The notes beneath the pieces were generated by a model, which worked only from the letters and a program-made list of their open reading frames with translations, was not told the origin of the DNA and did not search any database. From the NCBI RefSeq assembly GCF_028201475.1, contig NZ_CP116383.1, forward strand, positions 2,542,001 through 2,606,000: a stretch of 64,000 nucleotides of DNA, read 5' to 3'. The translations under genes and the position numbers were made by a program. This document shows positions 9,419 through 18,758 of this stretch, piece after piece. Source of the stretch: Vibrio sp. SCSIO 43137 (GTDB taxonomy: Bacteria; Pseudomonadota; Gammaproteobacteria; Enterobacterales; Vibrionaceae). Positions within the stretch are counted from its first letter, which is position 1. Each line of letters begins with the position of its first letter.

Positions 9419-10570
9419 ATGACCTACCAACCTACAAGCCTGCAATCATTTGATGCTGTTCAATTTCGTCATCAGCTACATAAACATCCGGAATTGTCTG
9501 AATGCGAGTTCAATACCGCTGAAACCCTTGTCAACCAGCTTAAAGCGTTTGGTCTGAAGCCGGAGAAAGGCATTGGAGGTAATGGTATCGTCTGTGTGAT
9601 AGACAGTGGTAAAGAGGGGGAAACTACCCTGCTCAGAGCCGATTTCGACGCCCTGCCGATACAGGAAAAAGCACACCATGACCATGTTTCAGAAACTGAC
9701 GGCGTAATGCATGCCTGTGGCCATGACGGGCATACCAGCTCAATGATGCTGGTCGCTAAACACTTTGCTGAGCATGGTATTAAACTGGGCAAACTTATCC
9801 TGCTTTTTCAGCCGGCGGAAGAGACAGGCACAGGTGCTGCCGCCATGCTGCGTAACCCTCTGCTAAAAGAGCTCTCCATCGATTCTGTATTTGCCTACCA
9901 TAACCTTCCCGGCGAACCACTTGGCAGAATAGTGCTTAAGTCCGGCACTTTTGCCTGCGCCTCAACCGGTGTCGCCATTGAGTTTCAAGGCAAAACCTCT
10001 CATGCCGCCCGCCCCGAAAACGGCCTGAGTCCGGCAAATGTTATGATGGAAACCTCGGCTTACCTGCAGTCAATGCCGGCACACTACCCTGAAGCCTTCA
10101 GTCTGGTCACCCTTGTTCACGCAAGACTGGGCGAAGAAGCCTTTGGGGTTGCTCCCGGCTACGCTAAGGTAATGGCTACATTAAGAAGCGACTGCAATAT
10201 AACGTTTAGCAAGATGAAGAGTGATCTGCAGCAGATGCTGGCTAAACTGGAGATGGATAGCGGAATTTCCGTCACTCTTAAATGGGATGAACCTTTTAAT
10301 GCGGCGGTAAACTCAGCTGAACATGTGGCTATCGTCGCTGAACAGGCGGAAAAACTAGGAATGGACGTAAAAACACTGGCAGAGCCGATACGTTGGTCAG
10401 AGGATTTTTCTGAATTTCTGATGAAATGGCCCGGCGCACTGTTTTGTATCGGTAGCGGAGAGTCTCACCCGCAACTACACAACCCGGACTATGACTTCCC
10501 TGATGAGGTTCTGGAAAAGGCAAGCTCTCTGTTTATCGCAATAGCAGAGAGCCTGCACGGTAGCAATTAA
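9419..10570 (+). CDS. M20-family (M20D) amidohydrolase / aminoacylase-like metallopeptidase
   Basis: A cytosolic zinc-type hydrolase of the amidohydrolase group that includes hippurate hydrolases and IAA-amino-acid hydrolases; the substrate is unknown. Metal-site motifs are HACGHDGH (about 98-105) and PAEETGTGA (about 136-144). The dimerisation domain follows, with GKTSHAARPENGLSP. The length of 383 residues is normal. ATG 9419 has no obvious ribosome binding site and is preceded by an 8-bp inverted repeat (9375-9382 / 9404-9411). Its stop overlaps the convergent treC stop by 4 bp. Confidence 0.9.
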   Translation: MTYQPTSLQSFDAVQFRHQLHKHPELSECEFNTAETLVNQLKAFGLKPEKGIGGNGIVCVIDSGKEGETTLLRADFDALPIQEKAHHDHVSETDGVMHACGHDGHTSSMMLVAKHFAEHGIKLGKLILLFQPAEETGTGAAAMLRNPLLKELSIDSVFAYHNLPGEPLGRIVLKSGTFACASTGVAIEFQGKTSHAARPENGLSPANVMMETSAYLQSMPAHYPEAFSLVTLVHARLGEEAFGVAPGYAKVMATLRSDCNITFSKMKSDLQQMLAKLEMDSGISVTLKWDEPFNAAVNSAEHVAIVAEQAEKLGMDVKTLAEPIRWSEDFSEFLMKWPGALFCIGSGESHPQLHNPDYDFPDEVLEKASSLFIAIAESLHGSN

Positions 10571-12240
10571 GCCTCGATCAGCAGAATCCGGCTCTCATAA
10601 GGTTTAAGCTCAAGCTTGTGCTCTGAGCAGCTTTCCACAGGGTAGTTGCTCAGCAGACATCTCGCATTAGTCATATCCAGATGCTCAGGGAGCTCTGCCG
10701 TCACTGTCTCGCCGTAGTAGTTGTTTATACAGATAAGGGTCTGATTTTTATCACTACGGGAATAGCAGAACAACTGTGGATGTTGCGGCATTAAATCCTG
10801 ATAATCGCCTGTAGTAATCACCGGGATCTGTTTTCTTAGTTCAATCAGCTTCTGATAGAAATAGAACACAGAATCGGGATCATCAACGGCAAAAGCTGCG
10901 TTTACCTGATCATAATTGCCCGCGACTTCTAACCACGGTTTACCCTTAGTAAATCCAGCATTGGTCTCACTGTTCCACTGCATAGGTGCACGCGAGTTAT
11001 CGCGCGACTTCTGCGCCAGAATCTCCAGCATCTCTTCACGGCTTACGCCCTGCTGATTGACCATAATGTCGTACATATTGGTACTTTCAACATCCTGATA
11101 CTGGCTGATATCAGTGTACCCCGGGTTGGTCATACCTATCTCTTCACCCTGATAGATATATGGCGTGCCCTGCATCATATGTACTGACGCCCCAAGCATT
11201 TTCGCTGACTCAACTCTGTAGTTTTTGTCATCACCCAACCGGCTTACCACCCGCGGCTGATCATGGTTACACCAGAACAGTGCTCCCCAGCCCACGCCGT
11301 TCAGGCCTGTCTGCCAGTGATTAAAAATCTGTTTTAGCTGCAGGAAGTCAAATGGTGCTTTGGTCCATTTATCTCCGTTAGTGTAATCCACCTTCAGATG
11401 GTAGAAGTTAAATACCATAGAGAGCTCGCTGTTATCCAGCGCAGAGTACTTCTGACAATGTTCTAGTGTTGTAGAAGACATCTCACCCACAGTGACCGAA
11501 CCATACTTCTGGAAAACCGCTTCGCTGATCTCCCGAAGATACTCGTGTACCCGCGGGCCGTCTGTATAAAAACGACGTCCGTCACCAATGTCGTCACTGT
11601 TAAAGTGCTGCTGCTTGGAGATTAGGTTAATCACATCCAGACGGAAACCATCAACGCCTTTCTCAGCCCAGAAACTGATAATCTGTTTTACTTCTTCGCG
11701 AACTTCAGGGTTTTCCCAGTTAAGGTCTGCCTGCTCTTCAGCAAACAGGTGAAGATAATATTGGCCTGTTTTCTCATCCAGTTTCCACGCGTTTCCGCCA
11801 AATTTAGACTGCCAGTTATTCGGCGCCTGTCCGTCGATAGGATCTTTCCAGATATAGTAGTCCCGGTAAGGGCTGTTACTGTTACCTAAAGCATCTTTAA
11901 ACCACTTATGTTCTGTTGAAGTGTGGTTTACTACGATATCCATAATGATACGGATACCCTTCTGATGTGCTGCTGCCAGCAGTTCATCAAAATCGTCCAT
12001 GGTGCCAAAATCAGGATTAATTGCGTAGTAGTCAGAAATATCGTAACCATTGTCTATCATAGGTGACTCATAAACCGGAGTCAGCCAGATAGCCTCTATA
12101 CCCAACAGCTTAAGATAGTCCAGCTTGGAAATAATACCGCGAATATCGCCTGTTCCCTTACTGCCGCTATCACAAAAGCTCTTTGGATAGATCTGATAGA
12201 TGGTCGCCGTTTTCCACCATGCCTGATCAATATCACTCAT
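10567..12240 (-). CDS. treC: Alpha,alpha-phosphotrehalase (trehalose-6-phosphate hydrolase)
   Basis: A cytoplasmic GH13 enzyme that hydrolyses trehalose-6-phosphate, made by TreB during uptake, to glucose and glucose-6-phosphate. The 557-residue product has the GH13 signature regions: DIVVNHTS, GFRLDVINL with nucleophile Asp202, VTVGEMSS with acid/base Glu253, and WCNHDQPR with Asp327. It lies 97 bp downstream of treB on the same strand, with a hairpin between them. There is no room for a terminator at its 3' end, where it meets the M20 hydrolase gene tail to tail. Confidence 0.96.
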   Translation of the reverse strand: MSDIDQAWWKTATIYQIYPKSFCDSGSKGTGDIRGIISKLDYLKLLGIEAIWLTPVYESPMIDNGYDISDYYAINPDFGTMDDFDELLAAAHQKGIRIIMDIVVNHTSTEHKWFKDALGNSNSPYRDYYIWKDPIDGQAPNNWQSKFGGNAWKLDEKTGQYYLHLFAEEQADLNWENPEVREEVKQIISFWAEKGVDGFRLDVINLISKQQHFNSDDIGDGRRFYTDGPRVHEYLREISEAVFQKYGSVTVGEMSSTTLEHCQKYSALDNSELSMVFNFYHLKVDYTNGDKWTKAPFDFLQLKQIFNHWQTGLNGVGWGALFWCNHDQPRVVSRLGDDKNYRVESAKMLGASVHMMQGTPYIYQGEEIGMTNPGYTDISQYQDVESTNMYDIMVNQQGVSREEMLEILAQKSRDNSRAPMQWNSETNAGFTKGKPWLEVAGNYDQVNAAFAVDDPDSVFYFYQKLIELRKQIPVITTGDYQDLMPQHPQLFCYSRSDKNQTLICINNYYGETVTAELPEHLDMTNARCLLSNYPVESCSEHKLELKPYESRILLIEA

Positions 12241-12295
12241 GTTAATTCTCTCGCCGTTTTCTTACCGAAATAGATGGTTTTTACTGATATAGATA

Positions 12296-12316
12296 GAGTG
12301 GCCAAAAGGGCCACTC
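12296..12316 (-). promoter_or_regulatory. Intercistronic hairpin between treB and treC
   Basis: Perfect 8-bp stem GAGTGGCC / GGCCACTC with a 5-nt loop, 22 nt after the treB stop. On the minus strand it is followed by TATCTATATC rather than a T tract, so it is more likely an mRNA-stabilising or attenuating element than a full terminator. Confidence 0.65.
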
Positions 12317-12337
12317 AAAATAGAAATGTGTTCTGAA

Positions 12338-13762
12338 TTAAGCGTTAGCTACTGTCAGCTCGCCCTTCATCTGCGCACGCTTGTAGAAGAACAGTGTCAG
12401 CGCAGCAGGTAGCAGAATGGCAACCAGCATAGCGATAGCAAAGATAGTCCAGTACTGTGGCTGAATAGACAGGATACCCGGCAGACCACCTACACCGATA
12501 CCATTGGCCATAACACCGGCACTACCACAAATTGCTGCGGCAACAGCTGAACCAACCATAGCGCTTAGCATAGGGAACTTATACTTGAGGTTAATACCGT
12601 ACATAGCAGGCTCTGTTACACCAAGGTAAGCTGAGATAGCAGCCGGAACAGAGATGTCGCGCTCGCCTTCTTTACGGCTAATGATGATGATACCAACGAC
12701 AGCTGATGCCTGAGCAATGTTTGACAGAGCAATCAGAGGCCAGATTGGTGTACCACCCAGTTCCTGCATAAGCTGAAGGTCAACGGCGTTAGTTGTGTGG
12801 TGAACACCGGTAATAACCAGAGGAGCGTAGAAGAAACCAAACACCATAGCACCAAGAATAGCGAACTCACCTGTCATTGCCGCTTTAGCAGCGAATGCAA
12901 CGCCATCACCGATTACACGGCCGAAAGGACCAATCAGTGCGTGGGCAAGAACAACGGAAACAATGATAGAAACGAAAGGTACAACAACCAGATACAGGTA
13001 AGAAGGTACAATACGCTTCAGGTTGGTTTCAATAAATGCCAACGCAACACCCGCTAACATAGCCGGAATAACCTGAGCCTGATAACCCACTTTCTCAATG
13101 ACAAACAGGCCGAAGTCCCACGCTTCAGGAACCTGTTTACCAATCATATAAGCGTTCATCAGCTGAGGAGAAACCAGAGTGACACCTAGCGTGATACCCA
13201 GAATCGGCGTACCGCCAAGTTTCTTAACCGTAGACCAGCAAACACCCACCGGCAGGAAGAAGAAGATCGCTTCACCGATCAGCCACAGGAAGGAGTGAAC
13301 TGTTGCCCAGAACTGACTGATTTGAGTCAGTGTCTGGCCGTCAAACATTCTGATATCGCCGATAACGTTACGGAAACCGAGGATCAGACCACCGGTAATG
13401 ATGGCAGGAAGAAGAGGAACAAAAATTTCGGCTAAATGGGAGATGCCTCTTTCCAGAATGTTCATGTTCTGACGGGCAGCTTGTTTTGCTTCATCTTTTG
13501 AAGCAGATTTTTTCTCTGCCATTTCGATAAGAAGTTTATAAACTTCATCTACTTCTGTACCGATTACTACCTGAAACTGACCGGCATTAGTAAAGCAACC
13601 TTTTACTAAGCTCAGTTTTTCTAACGCTTTAACATCAGCTGCATCAGTATCGTTCAGAACAAAACGCAGACGTGTCAGACAGTGACTGACACTAGCGATA
13701 TTATCTTTTCCACCGACCAGCTCAATAAGACGTGCAATGTCTTGTTTTGCAATCTTACTCAT
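12338..13762 (-). CDS. treB: PTS trehalose-specific EIIBC component
   Basis: Takes up trehalose with phosphorylation, delivering trehalose-6-phosphate to TreC. An N-terminal EIIB domain carries the phosphorylated Cys in SVSHCLTRLRFVL. The EIIC membrane domain follows from about residue 105. There is no EIIA domain, as in E. coli, so phosphate probably comes from EIIA-Glc. ATG 13762 is preferred (474 residues), with GGTGAG 4 nt upstream; the in-frame GTG at 13771 adds three residues. It is controlled by TreR sites and a CRP-like site upstream. Confidence 0.96.
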   Translation of the reverse strand: MSKIAKQDIARLIELVGGKDNIASVSHCLTRLRFVLNDTDAADVKALEKLSLVKGCFTNAGQFQVVIGTEVDEVYKLLIEMAEKKSASKDEAKQAARQNMNILERGISHLAEIFVPLLPAIITGGLILGFRNVIGDIRMFDGQTLTQISQFWATVHSFLWLIGEAIFFFLPVGVCWSTVKKLGGTPILGITLGVTLVSPQLMNAYMIGKQVPEAWDFGLFVIEKVGYQAQVIPAMLAGVALAFIETNLKRIVPSYLYLVVVPFVSIIVSVVLAHALIGPFGRVIGDGVAFAAKAAMTGEFAILGAMVFGFFYAPLVITGVHHTTNAVDLQLMQELGGTPIWPLIALSNIAQASAVVGIIIISRKEGERDISVPAAISAYLGVTEPAMYGINLKYKFPMLSAMVGSAVAAAICGSAGVMANGIGVGGLPGILSIQPQYWTIFAIAMLVAILLPAALTLFFYKRAQMKGELTVANA

Positions 13763-13866
13763 AATTCTCACCCGTTATTGCTAGGGGCTGCTTACCTTTC
13801 ACATTCGGGAAAGGTCAATAGCTCCTAAATTTAAGTTTACACCATCCAACTTAGATGGCATTAAAA

Positions 13867-13880
13867 TGGGAACAGTCCCA
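13867..13880. promoter_or_regulatory. TreR operator, promoter-proximal copy
   Basis: TGGGAACAGTCCCA, a near-perfect inverted repeat, lies between the treB start and the likely -10 (TATAAT on the minus strand, 13895-13890), just downstream of the expected transcription start. An identical copy is at 13922. Confidence 0.85.
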
Positions 13881-13921
13881 AAAACTGTTATTATAATGCA
13901 CTAAATAAACAAACACAGAAA

Positions 13922-13935
13922 TGGGAACAGTCCCA
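13922..13935. promoter_or_regulatory. TreR operator, promoter-distal copy
   Basis: A second exact TGGGAACAGTCCCA, 55 bp from the first (about five helical turns). The pair brackets the -10 region of treB, which would permit cooperative binding or a short loop. Confidence 0.85.
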
Positions 13936-13938
13936 TTA

Positions 13939-13954
13939 ATTGAACAAGATCACA
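13939..13954. promoter_or_regulatory. CRP-like site upstream of the treB promoter
   Basis: ATTGAACAAGATCACA matches the CRP consensus TGTGA-N6-TCACA at 8 of 10 fixed positions. Its centre is about 63 bp upstream of the start predicted from TATAAT at 13895-13890 (minus strand), close to a class I position. This would give catabolite control of trehalose uptake. Confidence 0.6.
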
Positions 13955-14011
13955 GCATTTTTGATAAAACAATTAAAAACAACGGATTAATTTAAGGGAA
14001 TTTTGCTTAGG

Positions 14012-14956
14012 TTAACTGACTGGTTGCTGGGTTAAATGCTGCTCTTCAGATTCGCCGGACAGCTGCTTAATCAACAAGTTAGCCGCGGTATAGCCCGCCT
14101 GCTGGTAACCGGGATCAACACTGTAAGTGTTGGGGAACAGGAAAGAGAGCATTGAATTACCACCGACACCAGTTACAAGTACATCTTCACGCCCTAACTC
14201 CTGCAGGCGCTTAATGACACCTAGAGCGAGTGTGTCACTGGCACAGGCAATAGCCTGAACATCAGTACTAAGTACCTTTTCAACAAGGGCATAGCCGCTT
14301 TCATGACTTAACTGGCCGGTCTGATAATTGGCTTCTACCTGATTGACTTTACACCAGGCCAGATAAGCATTCAGACGAGCCTCGCCCGTGGTTTTATCCT
14401 GAGGGTCAACACCAATATAGGCGATACGATTAATCTCTTTCTGACGGAGATGGTTTAAAGATTTTTCGATAACACCGGCGTTATCATAGTTAATGGACGA
14501 GACCCCCTGCATCGGCATGGCAATCACCACCATACGGTCTTTCCAGCTCAGCAAACTTTCCGTATCACAGCCGGTAAAACCGAACACTATCACGCCATCA
14601 ACATTGCGTTTTTTCAGGACATTCAGGTGCTCATTGGTTTTGTCAGCGTTGAACTGGCTCTCCATAATCACCACATCATAACCGGCAGAATAGAGGCAAT
14701 CGAGAATACTGCTGACGGCACGGTTTTCTGAAGGCGAATCAAGACGGGAGATAATCACACCAATCACCTTCTGACTGCCGCCACGCATAGACTGGGCAGA
14801 TTTAGAAGGCACATAGCCCGACTCACTAATCACCTTCTCTACCTTTTCACGGGTTTCAGGTTTTACCTTAGGGTCATTAGTCAGCACCCTGGACACCGTC
14901 GACTTCCCGACCCCGGCCAGCCTTGCTATATCATGAATGGTGAGTTTCTTATCCAT
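14012..14956 (-). CDS. treR: Trehalose operon repressor TreR (LacI family)
   Basis: A DNA-binding repressor of treBC; in E. coli its inducer is trehalose-6-phosphate. The LacI-type helix-turn-helix is at residues 5-30 (TIHDIARLAGVGKSTVSRVL), followed by the hinge and a periplasmic-binding-protein-like sensor domain. The length of 314 residues is normal. It sits upstream of treB on the same strand, and the two identical operators lie in the gap between them. gmhB ends 40 bp upstream, so read-through from gmhB is possible. Confidence 0.93.
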   Translation of the reverse strand: MDKKLTIHDIARLAGVGKSTVSRVLTNDPKVKPETREKVEKVISESGYVPSKSAQSMRGGSQKVIGVIISRLDSPSENRAVSSILDCLYSAGYDVVIMESQFNADKTNEHLNVLKKRNVDGVIVFGFTGCDTESLLSWKDRMVVIAMPMQGVSSINYDNAGVIEKSLNHLRQKEINRIAYIGVDPQDKTTGEARLNAYLAWCKVNQVEANYQTGQLSHESGYALVEKVLSTDVQAIACASDTLALGVIKRLQELGREDVLVTGVGGNSMLSFLFPNTYSVDPGYQQAGYTAANLLIKQLSGESEEQHLTQQPVS

Positions 14957-14996
14957 ACTGTCAGTTCAGCTATAAAGTGAAGATAATAGGCAAAAG

Positions 14997-15554
14997 TTAA
15001 CGACTTGCGGCAATATAATCAGGTACATCAGCAATACTGTTTAGCACAGTAGTCGCCAGCTGTTCACCCTTCTCCGTTACCGGTTTGCCTGTTCTGACCA
15101 GAATTTTAGTACCGACTCCGGCCGCTTCAGCAGCCATCATATCTTCTGCCTTATCGCCGACCATCACTGAGTTTTGCATATCAATTTTCAGGAAATCTCG
15201 GGCAGAGATAAACATTCCCGGTTTAGGCTTACGGCAGTTACACTCCTGCTTATACTCACCAATACCGTGTTCAGCGTGATGCAGGCAGTAGTAAATTCCG
15301 TCAAACTCTACGCCGTTATCGATAAAGTTCCAGTCCATCCACTCAGTAAGAGAAAGAAAGCGTTCTTCACTAAACATGCCTCTGGCGACACCAGACTGGT
15401 TAGTAACCAACACCAACAGATAGCCCATTTCCTTCAGTTTTTTGGTCGCTTCAAATACGCCCTCAATAAATTCGAAGTCGTGCTCATCATGGACATAACC
15501 GTGATCGACATTAATAACACCATCACGATCTAAAAATACAGCAGGTTTGTTCAA
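14997..15554 (-). CDS. gmhB: D-glycero-beta-D-manno-heptose 1,7-bisphosphate 7-phosphatase
   Basis: A HAD-family phosphatase in ADP-heptose synthesis for the LPS inner core. The catalytic motif DRDGVIN (Asp9/Asp11) is near the N terminus, with motif II VTNQSG and motif [11 protein letters not shown]. The zinc-binding motif CLHHAEH...[10 protein letters not shown] is typical of GmhB. The length is 185 residues. The start codon is TTG at 15554, with GGAAAGAG just upstream; no in-frame ATG fits the conserved N terminus. It is divergent from metN. Confidence 0.94.
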   Translation of the reverse strand: MNKPAVFLDRDGVINVDHGYVHDEHDFEFIEGVFEATKKLKEMGYLLVLVTNQSGVARGMFSEERFLSLTEWMDWNFIDNGVEFDGIYYCLHHAEHGIGEYKQECNCRKPKPGMFISARDFLKIDMQNSVMVGDKAEDMMAAEAAGVGTKILVRTGKPVTEKGEQLATTVLNSIADVPDYIAASR

Positions 15555-15728
15555 GGCTCTTTCCCCGGGTTGGATTTAAGCGGTAATTATTACACGCTTT
15601 GCTTTTTATAGCACTACGCAAACACCGCTATTGAGCACATATCAACCAGAGCCAAATAACTATTTTTCCAATGAAAGATCTCAAAAACATAGCTCATTTC
15701 AAATAGCTATATAGAAATATATACATTT

Positions 15729-15744
15729 AGACGTCTAGACGTAA
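15729..15744. promoter_or_regulatory. Tandem met boxes (MetJ operator) before metN
   Basis: AGACGTCT followed directly by AGACGTAA: one exact met box and an adjacent 6/8 match, the tandem arrangement MetJ needs. They lie 9 bp upstream of a TTGACA -35 (15754) paired at 17 bp with TAGCAT (15777). This predicts repression of metNIQ when S-adenosylmethionine is plentiful. Confidence 0.85.
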
Positions 15745-15753
15745 AAATATCTA

Positions 15754-15782
15754 TTGACAGAATCCGGAACAGACAATAGCAT
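15754..15782 (+). promoter_or_regulatory. Probable metN promoter
   Basis: TTGACA at 15754-15759, a 17-bp spacer and TAGCAT at 15777-15782, about 60 bp before the metN ATG and just downstream of the met boxes. Confidence 0.65.
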
Positions 15783-15845
15783 CTCCTATCAAGTGAGACG
15801 AAGTTCAAAATTTTATTCTATTGTTTAGCAAAACAGGTTTAACAA

Positions 15846-16880
15846 ATGATTGAGATCAACAAAGTTAACAAGGTTTTCTATCAGGGCGACAAAGCGATAA
15901 ATGCTCTGAAAGAGATCAACCTGACCATTCCACAGGGACAGATCTTTGGTGTTATCGGTTCATCCGGTGCAGGCAAGAGCACTCTGATCCGCTGTGTGAA
16001 CATGCTGGAAGCGCCAACTTCCGGTCAGGTTATAGTTGATGGTGTTGATCTGACCACTCTGTCTCAATCAGAGCTTTGTCAGGCCAGACGCAATATCGGC
16101 ATGATTTTTCAGCACTTCAACCTGCTTTCATCCCGTACGGTTTTTGACAACGTCGCCCTGCCCCTTGAATTAGCAGGTCAGGCAAAACAAGCCATTGAAC
16201 AAAAAGTTACTGAACTTCTCTCTCTGGTTGGTCTGGCGGACAAGAAAGAGAGCTATCCGGCAAACCTGAGTGGCGGCCAGAAACAGCGAGTCGCTATTGC
16301 AAGGGCTCTTGCTTCAGATCCTAAAGTACTGCTTTGTGATGAAGCCACCAGCGCCCTCGACCCGGCAACAACTCAGTCAATTCTGCAGCTGCTGAAAGAG
16401 ATCAACCGCAAACTGAACATCACAATCTTACTTATCACCCACGAAATGGATGTGGTGAAAAGCATTTGTCATCAGGTTGCCATTATCGGTAACGGTGAAC
16501 TGGTTGAGAAAGGCACGGTCGGTGAAATTTTTGCCCACCCTAAAACAGAGCTGGCTCATCAATTTATCCGCTCAACTCTGGATCTCTCCATTCCGGAAGA
16601 CTACAGAGAGCGGCTACAACAAGAAAGGAGTGAAGGAAGCTACCCTCTTGTACGCCTTGAGTTTACCGGCGAAACCGTGGACGCCCCTCTGGTCAGCCAG
16701 ATTTCCAGAAAATTCAATATCGATATCAGCATACTGAGCTCTGATCTCGATTACGCCGGCGGAGTTAAGTTCGGCATGATGGTGGCAGAACTGTTTGGTA
16801 GTGAAAAAGACGATCAGGCAGCAATCGACTTCCTTAAGCAGCACAAAGTTAAAGTAGAGGTACTGGGTTATGTCCATTAA
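15846..16880 (+). CDS. metN: Methionine ABC transporter ATP-binding protein
   Basis: The ATPase that drives import of D- and L-methionine through MetI. Walker A is GSSGAGKST (38-46), the ABC signature is LSGGQKQR (140-147) and Walker B is [12 protein letters not shown] (Asp164-Glu165). The C-terminal NIL (ACT-like) domain at about 265-344 is the methionine-sensing domain that causes trans-inhibition in E. coli. It overlaps metI by 11 nt and is the first gene of metNIQ, behind tandem met boxes. Confidence 0.96.
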   Translation: MIEINKVNKVFYQGDKAINALKEINLTIPQGQIFGVIGSSGAGKSTLIRCVNMLEAPTSGQVIVDGVDLTTLSQSELCQARRNIGMIFQHFNLLSSRTVFDNVALPLELAGQAKQAIEQKVTELLSLVGLADKKESYPANLSGGQKQRVAIARALASDPKVLLCDEATSALDPATTQSILQLLKEINRKLNITILLITHEMDVVKSICHQVAIIGNGELVEKGTVGEIFAHPKTELAHQFIRSTLDLSIPEDYRERLQQERSEGSYPLVRLEFTGETVDAPLVSQISRKFNIDISILSSDLDYAGGVKFGMMVAELFGSEKDDQAAIDFLKQHKVKVEVLGYVH

Positions 16881-17547
16881 TACAATCACTGAATGGCTGA
16901 GCCTGAACAGCAAACTTCTTTTGGGCGCGACAGGAGAAACCCTCTATATGGTAGCGGTTTCCGGTCTGGTTGGCTTTGCCATTGGTATTCCTCTTGGCGT
17001 GATTCTGCATATCAGCAAAAAAGGTGGTCTTGCGGAAAACCCTAAGCTGAACGCTTCTCTGGGTGCCATTGTCAATGTCGGCCGCTCTGTACCATTTCTG
17101 GTTCTTATGGTTGCCATTATTCCGGTAACTAAGCTGTTGGTGGGTACTTTTATCGGCACAACTGCCGCCATTGTTCCCCTCACTATCGGTGCGATTCCTT
17201 TTGTAGCCCGCCTGATTGAAGGCGCATTACTGGAAGTTCCGTCTGGTCTTGTAGAGGCAGCGCAGTCTATGGGAGCAACGCCAACTCAGATTATTACCAA
17301 GGTATTACTGCCGGAAGCACTACCAACCATAGTGAACTCGGTAACTATCACGCTAGTAACCCTTGTCAGCTATTCCGCTATGGCCGGTACCGTTGGTGGT
17401 GGTGGTCTGGGAGACGTTGCTATCCGCTATGGCTTCCACCGTTATGACGTGGTGATTATGGCCGTCACCGTGGTGATGCTTATTATTTTAGTTCAAATTA
17501 TTCAATCACTTGGCGATGCCGTTGTTCGCCGGGTAGACCACAGATAA
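16870..17547 (+). CDS. metI: Methionine ABC transporter permease
   Basis: The inner-membrane channel subunit of the methionine importer: 225 residues and about five membrane segments. The coupling-helix (EAA-type) region [20 protein letters not shown] and the motif [18 protein letters not shown] are typical of MetI. The ATG overlaps the metN end, which suggests translational coupling; metQ follows after 59 bp. Confidence 0.96.
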   Translation: MSINTITEWLSLNSKLLLGATGETLYMVAVSGLVGFAIGIPLGVILHISKKGGLAENPKLNASLGAIVNVGRSVPFLVLMVAIIPVTKLLVGTFIGTTAAIVPLTIGAIPFVARLIEGALLEVPSGLVEAAQSMGATPTQIITKVLLPEALPTIVNSVTITLVTLVSYSAMAGTVGGGGLGDVAIRYGFHRYDVVIMAVTVVMLIILVQIIQSLGDAVVRRVDHR

Positions 17548-17606
17548 ACCAAAGCTGTTGCTACAGACGAGATAAAACAGCTCAAAATTATACAGGAGAT
17601 ATCAAG

Positions 17607-18416
17607 ATGAAATTTAGCCTTAAGAAACTACTGGCCGTAACCACCGCCGCTTCCGCCCTTATCCTTGCCGGTTGCGGAGAGAAACAAGCTGACACAAGTA
17701 AAATCAAAGTAGGTGTCATGGCTGGTGCCGAAGCACAGGTTGCTGAGATTGCCGCTAAAGTAGCAAAAGAGAAGTACAACCTGGATGTTGAGCTGGTGAC
17801 TTTCACAGACTATGTTACACCGAATGCTGCACTGGATGATGGCTCAGTTGATATCAACGCATTCCAGCACAAGCCATACCTTGATCAGCAAATTGTTGAC
17901 CGTGGCTACAAGCTGTCAATCGCAGGTAACTCTTTTGTCTATCCGATTGCCGGTTACTCTAAGCAGGTTAAATCTGTTGATGAAATCGCTAACGACGCAC
18001 GTATCTCAGTACCAAATGATCCGACAAACCTTGGCCGTGCTCTTTTGCTTCTTGAGCAACAAGGTCTGATTAAGCTACGTGACAATGTCGGCCTGCAGGG
18101 TACCGTTCGTGATATCGTAGAAAACCCGAAAAACATCACTATTGTTGAACTGGATGCCGCTCAGCTTCCACGTTCTCTTGACGACGTGGCTCTGTCTATC
18201 ATCAACACAACTTACGCAAGCAGCATTGACCTGACTCCTCAGAAAGACGGTATCTTTGTTGAAGATAAAGAGTCTCCGTATGTAAACCTGATCGTTGCCC
18301 GCGAAGAGAATGTTAATGCTGAAAACGTACAGAATTTTGTTAAGGCATACCAGACTGAAGATGTTTATAACGCGGCATCTGACATCTTTAAAGGCGGCGT
18401 AGTTAAAGGCTGGTAA
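17607..18416 (+). CDS. metQ: Methionine-binding lipoprotein MetQ
   Basis: The substrate-binding component of the importer (NlpA family). The lipoprotein signal ends in ILAGC (Cys22). The mature part shows the family motifs VELVTFTDYVTPNAALDDG and DINAFQHKPYLD. The length of 269 residues is normal. AGGAGATATCAAG precedes the ATG, and a strong terminator follows 30 nt after the stop. Confidence 0.96.
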   Translation: MKFSLKKLLAVTTAASALILAGCGEKQADTSKIKVGVMAGAEAQVAEIAAKVAKEKYNLDVELVTFTDYVTPNAALDDGSVDINAFQHKPYLDQQIVDRGYKLSIAGNSFVYPIAGYSKQVKSVDEIANDARISVPNDPTNLGRALLLLEQQGLIKLRDNVGLQGTVRDIVENPKNITIVELDAAQLPRSLDDVALSIINTTYASSIDLTPQKDGIFVEDKESPYVNLIVAREENVNAENVQNFVKAYQTEDVYNAASDIFKGGVVKGW

Positions 18417-18446
18417 TCTCCTCCTTTTACAGTAACCGCCCATAAT

Positions 18447-18475
18447 GAAAAAAGCCGCTAACCCGGCTTTTTTCA
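18447..18475 (+). terminator. Terminator after metNIQ
   Basis: Stem GAAAAAAGCCG / CGGCTTTTTTC with a 6-nt loop and a built-in T tract; it closes the methionine operon. Confidence 0.92.
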
Positions 18476-18507
18476 TTTCTGTACTAAACGCGGGTTAAAA
18501 CCATAGC

Positions 18508-18535
18508 TTGCGTTCAAAGTTGGATTTGCTACACT
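18508..18535 (+). promoter_or_regulatory. Probable promoter of the thiamin salvage operon
   Basis: TTGCGT (18508) and TACACT (18530) with a 16-bp spacer place the transcription start near 18542, just before the riboswitch P1 stem. Confidence 0.5.
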
Positions 18536-18557
18536 GCGTGGCGAACAAATTCTAGAT

Positions 18558-18665
18558 ATTAGTCGGGGAGCTAAGGTTTTTACCCAGAGTAAAAGCCCCA
18601 AGCTGAGACCAGTAAAATGGGACCCGTTGAACCTGATGCAGTTAATACTGACGTAGGGAACTAAT
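18558..18665 (+). promoter_or_regulatory. TPP riboswitch (THI element)
   Basis: Carries the conserved aptamer parts: P1 stem ATTAGT / ACTAAT (18558-18563 / 18660-18665), CTGAGA (18603), GGGACCCGTTGAACCTGAT (from 18619) and GTAGGGAA (18653). It precedes thiD and the rest of the thiamin salvage operon. A separate hairpin downstream, TTTTCCTA (18727-18734) / TAGGAAAA (18747-18754), buries the thiD Shine-Dalgarno sequence, suggesting control of translation rather than termination; no terminator is visible before thiD. Confidence 0.95.
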
Positions 18666-18758
18666 AGCGATGCCTCATCTGACCATGCTTTGATCTCTTA
18701 AGCATTCTCCGTTTTCAGGCAGCTGTTTTTCCTATACGTCCATGTTTAGGAAAAGACT

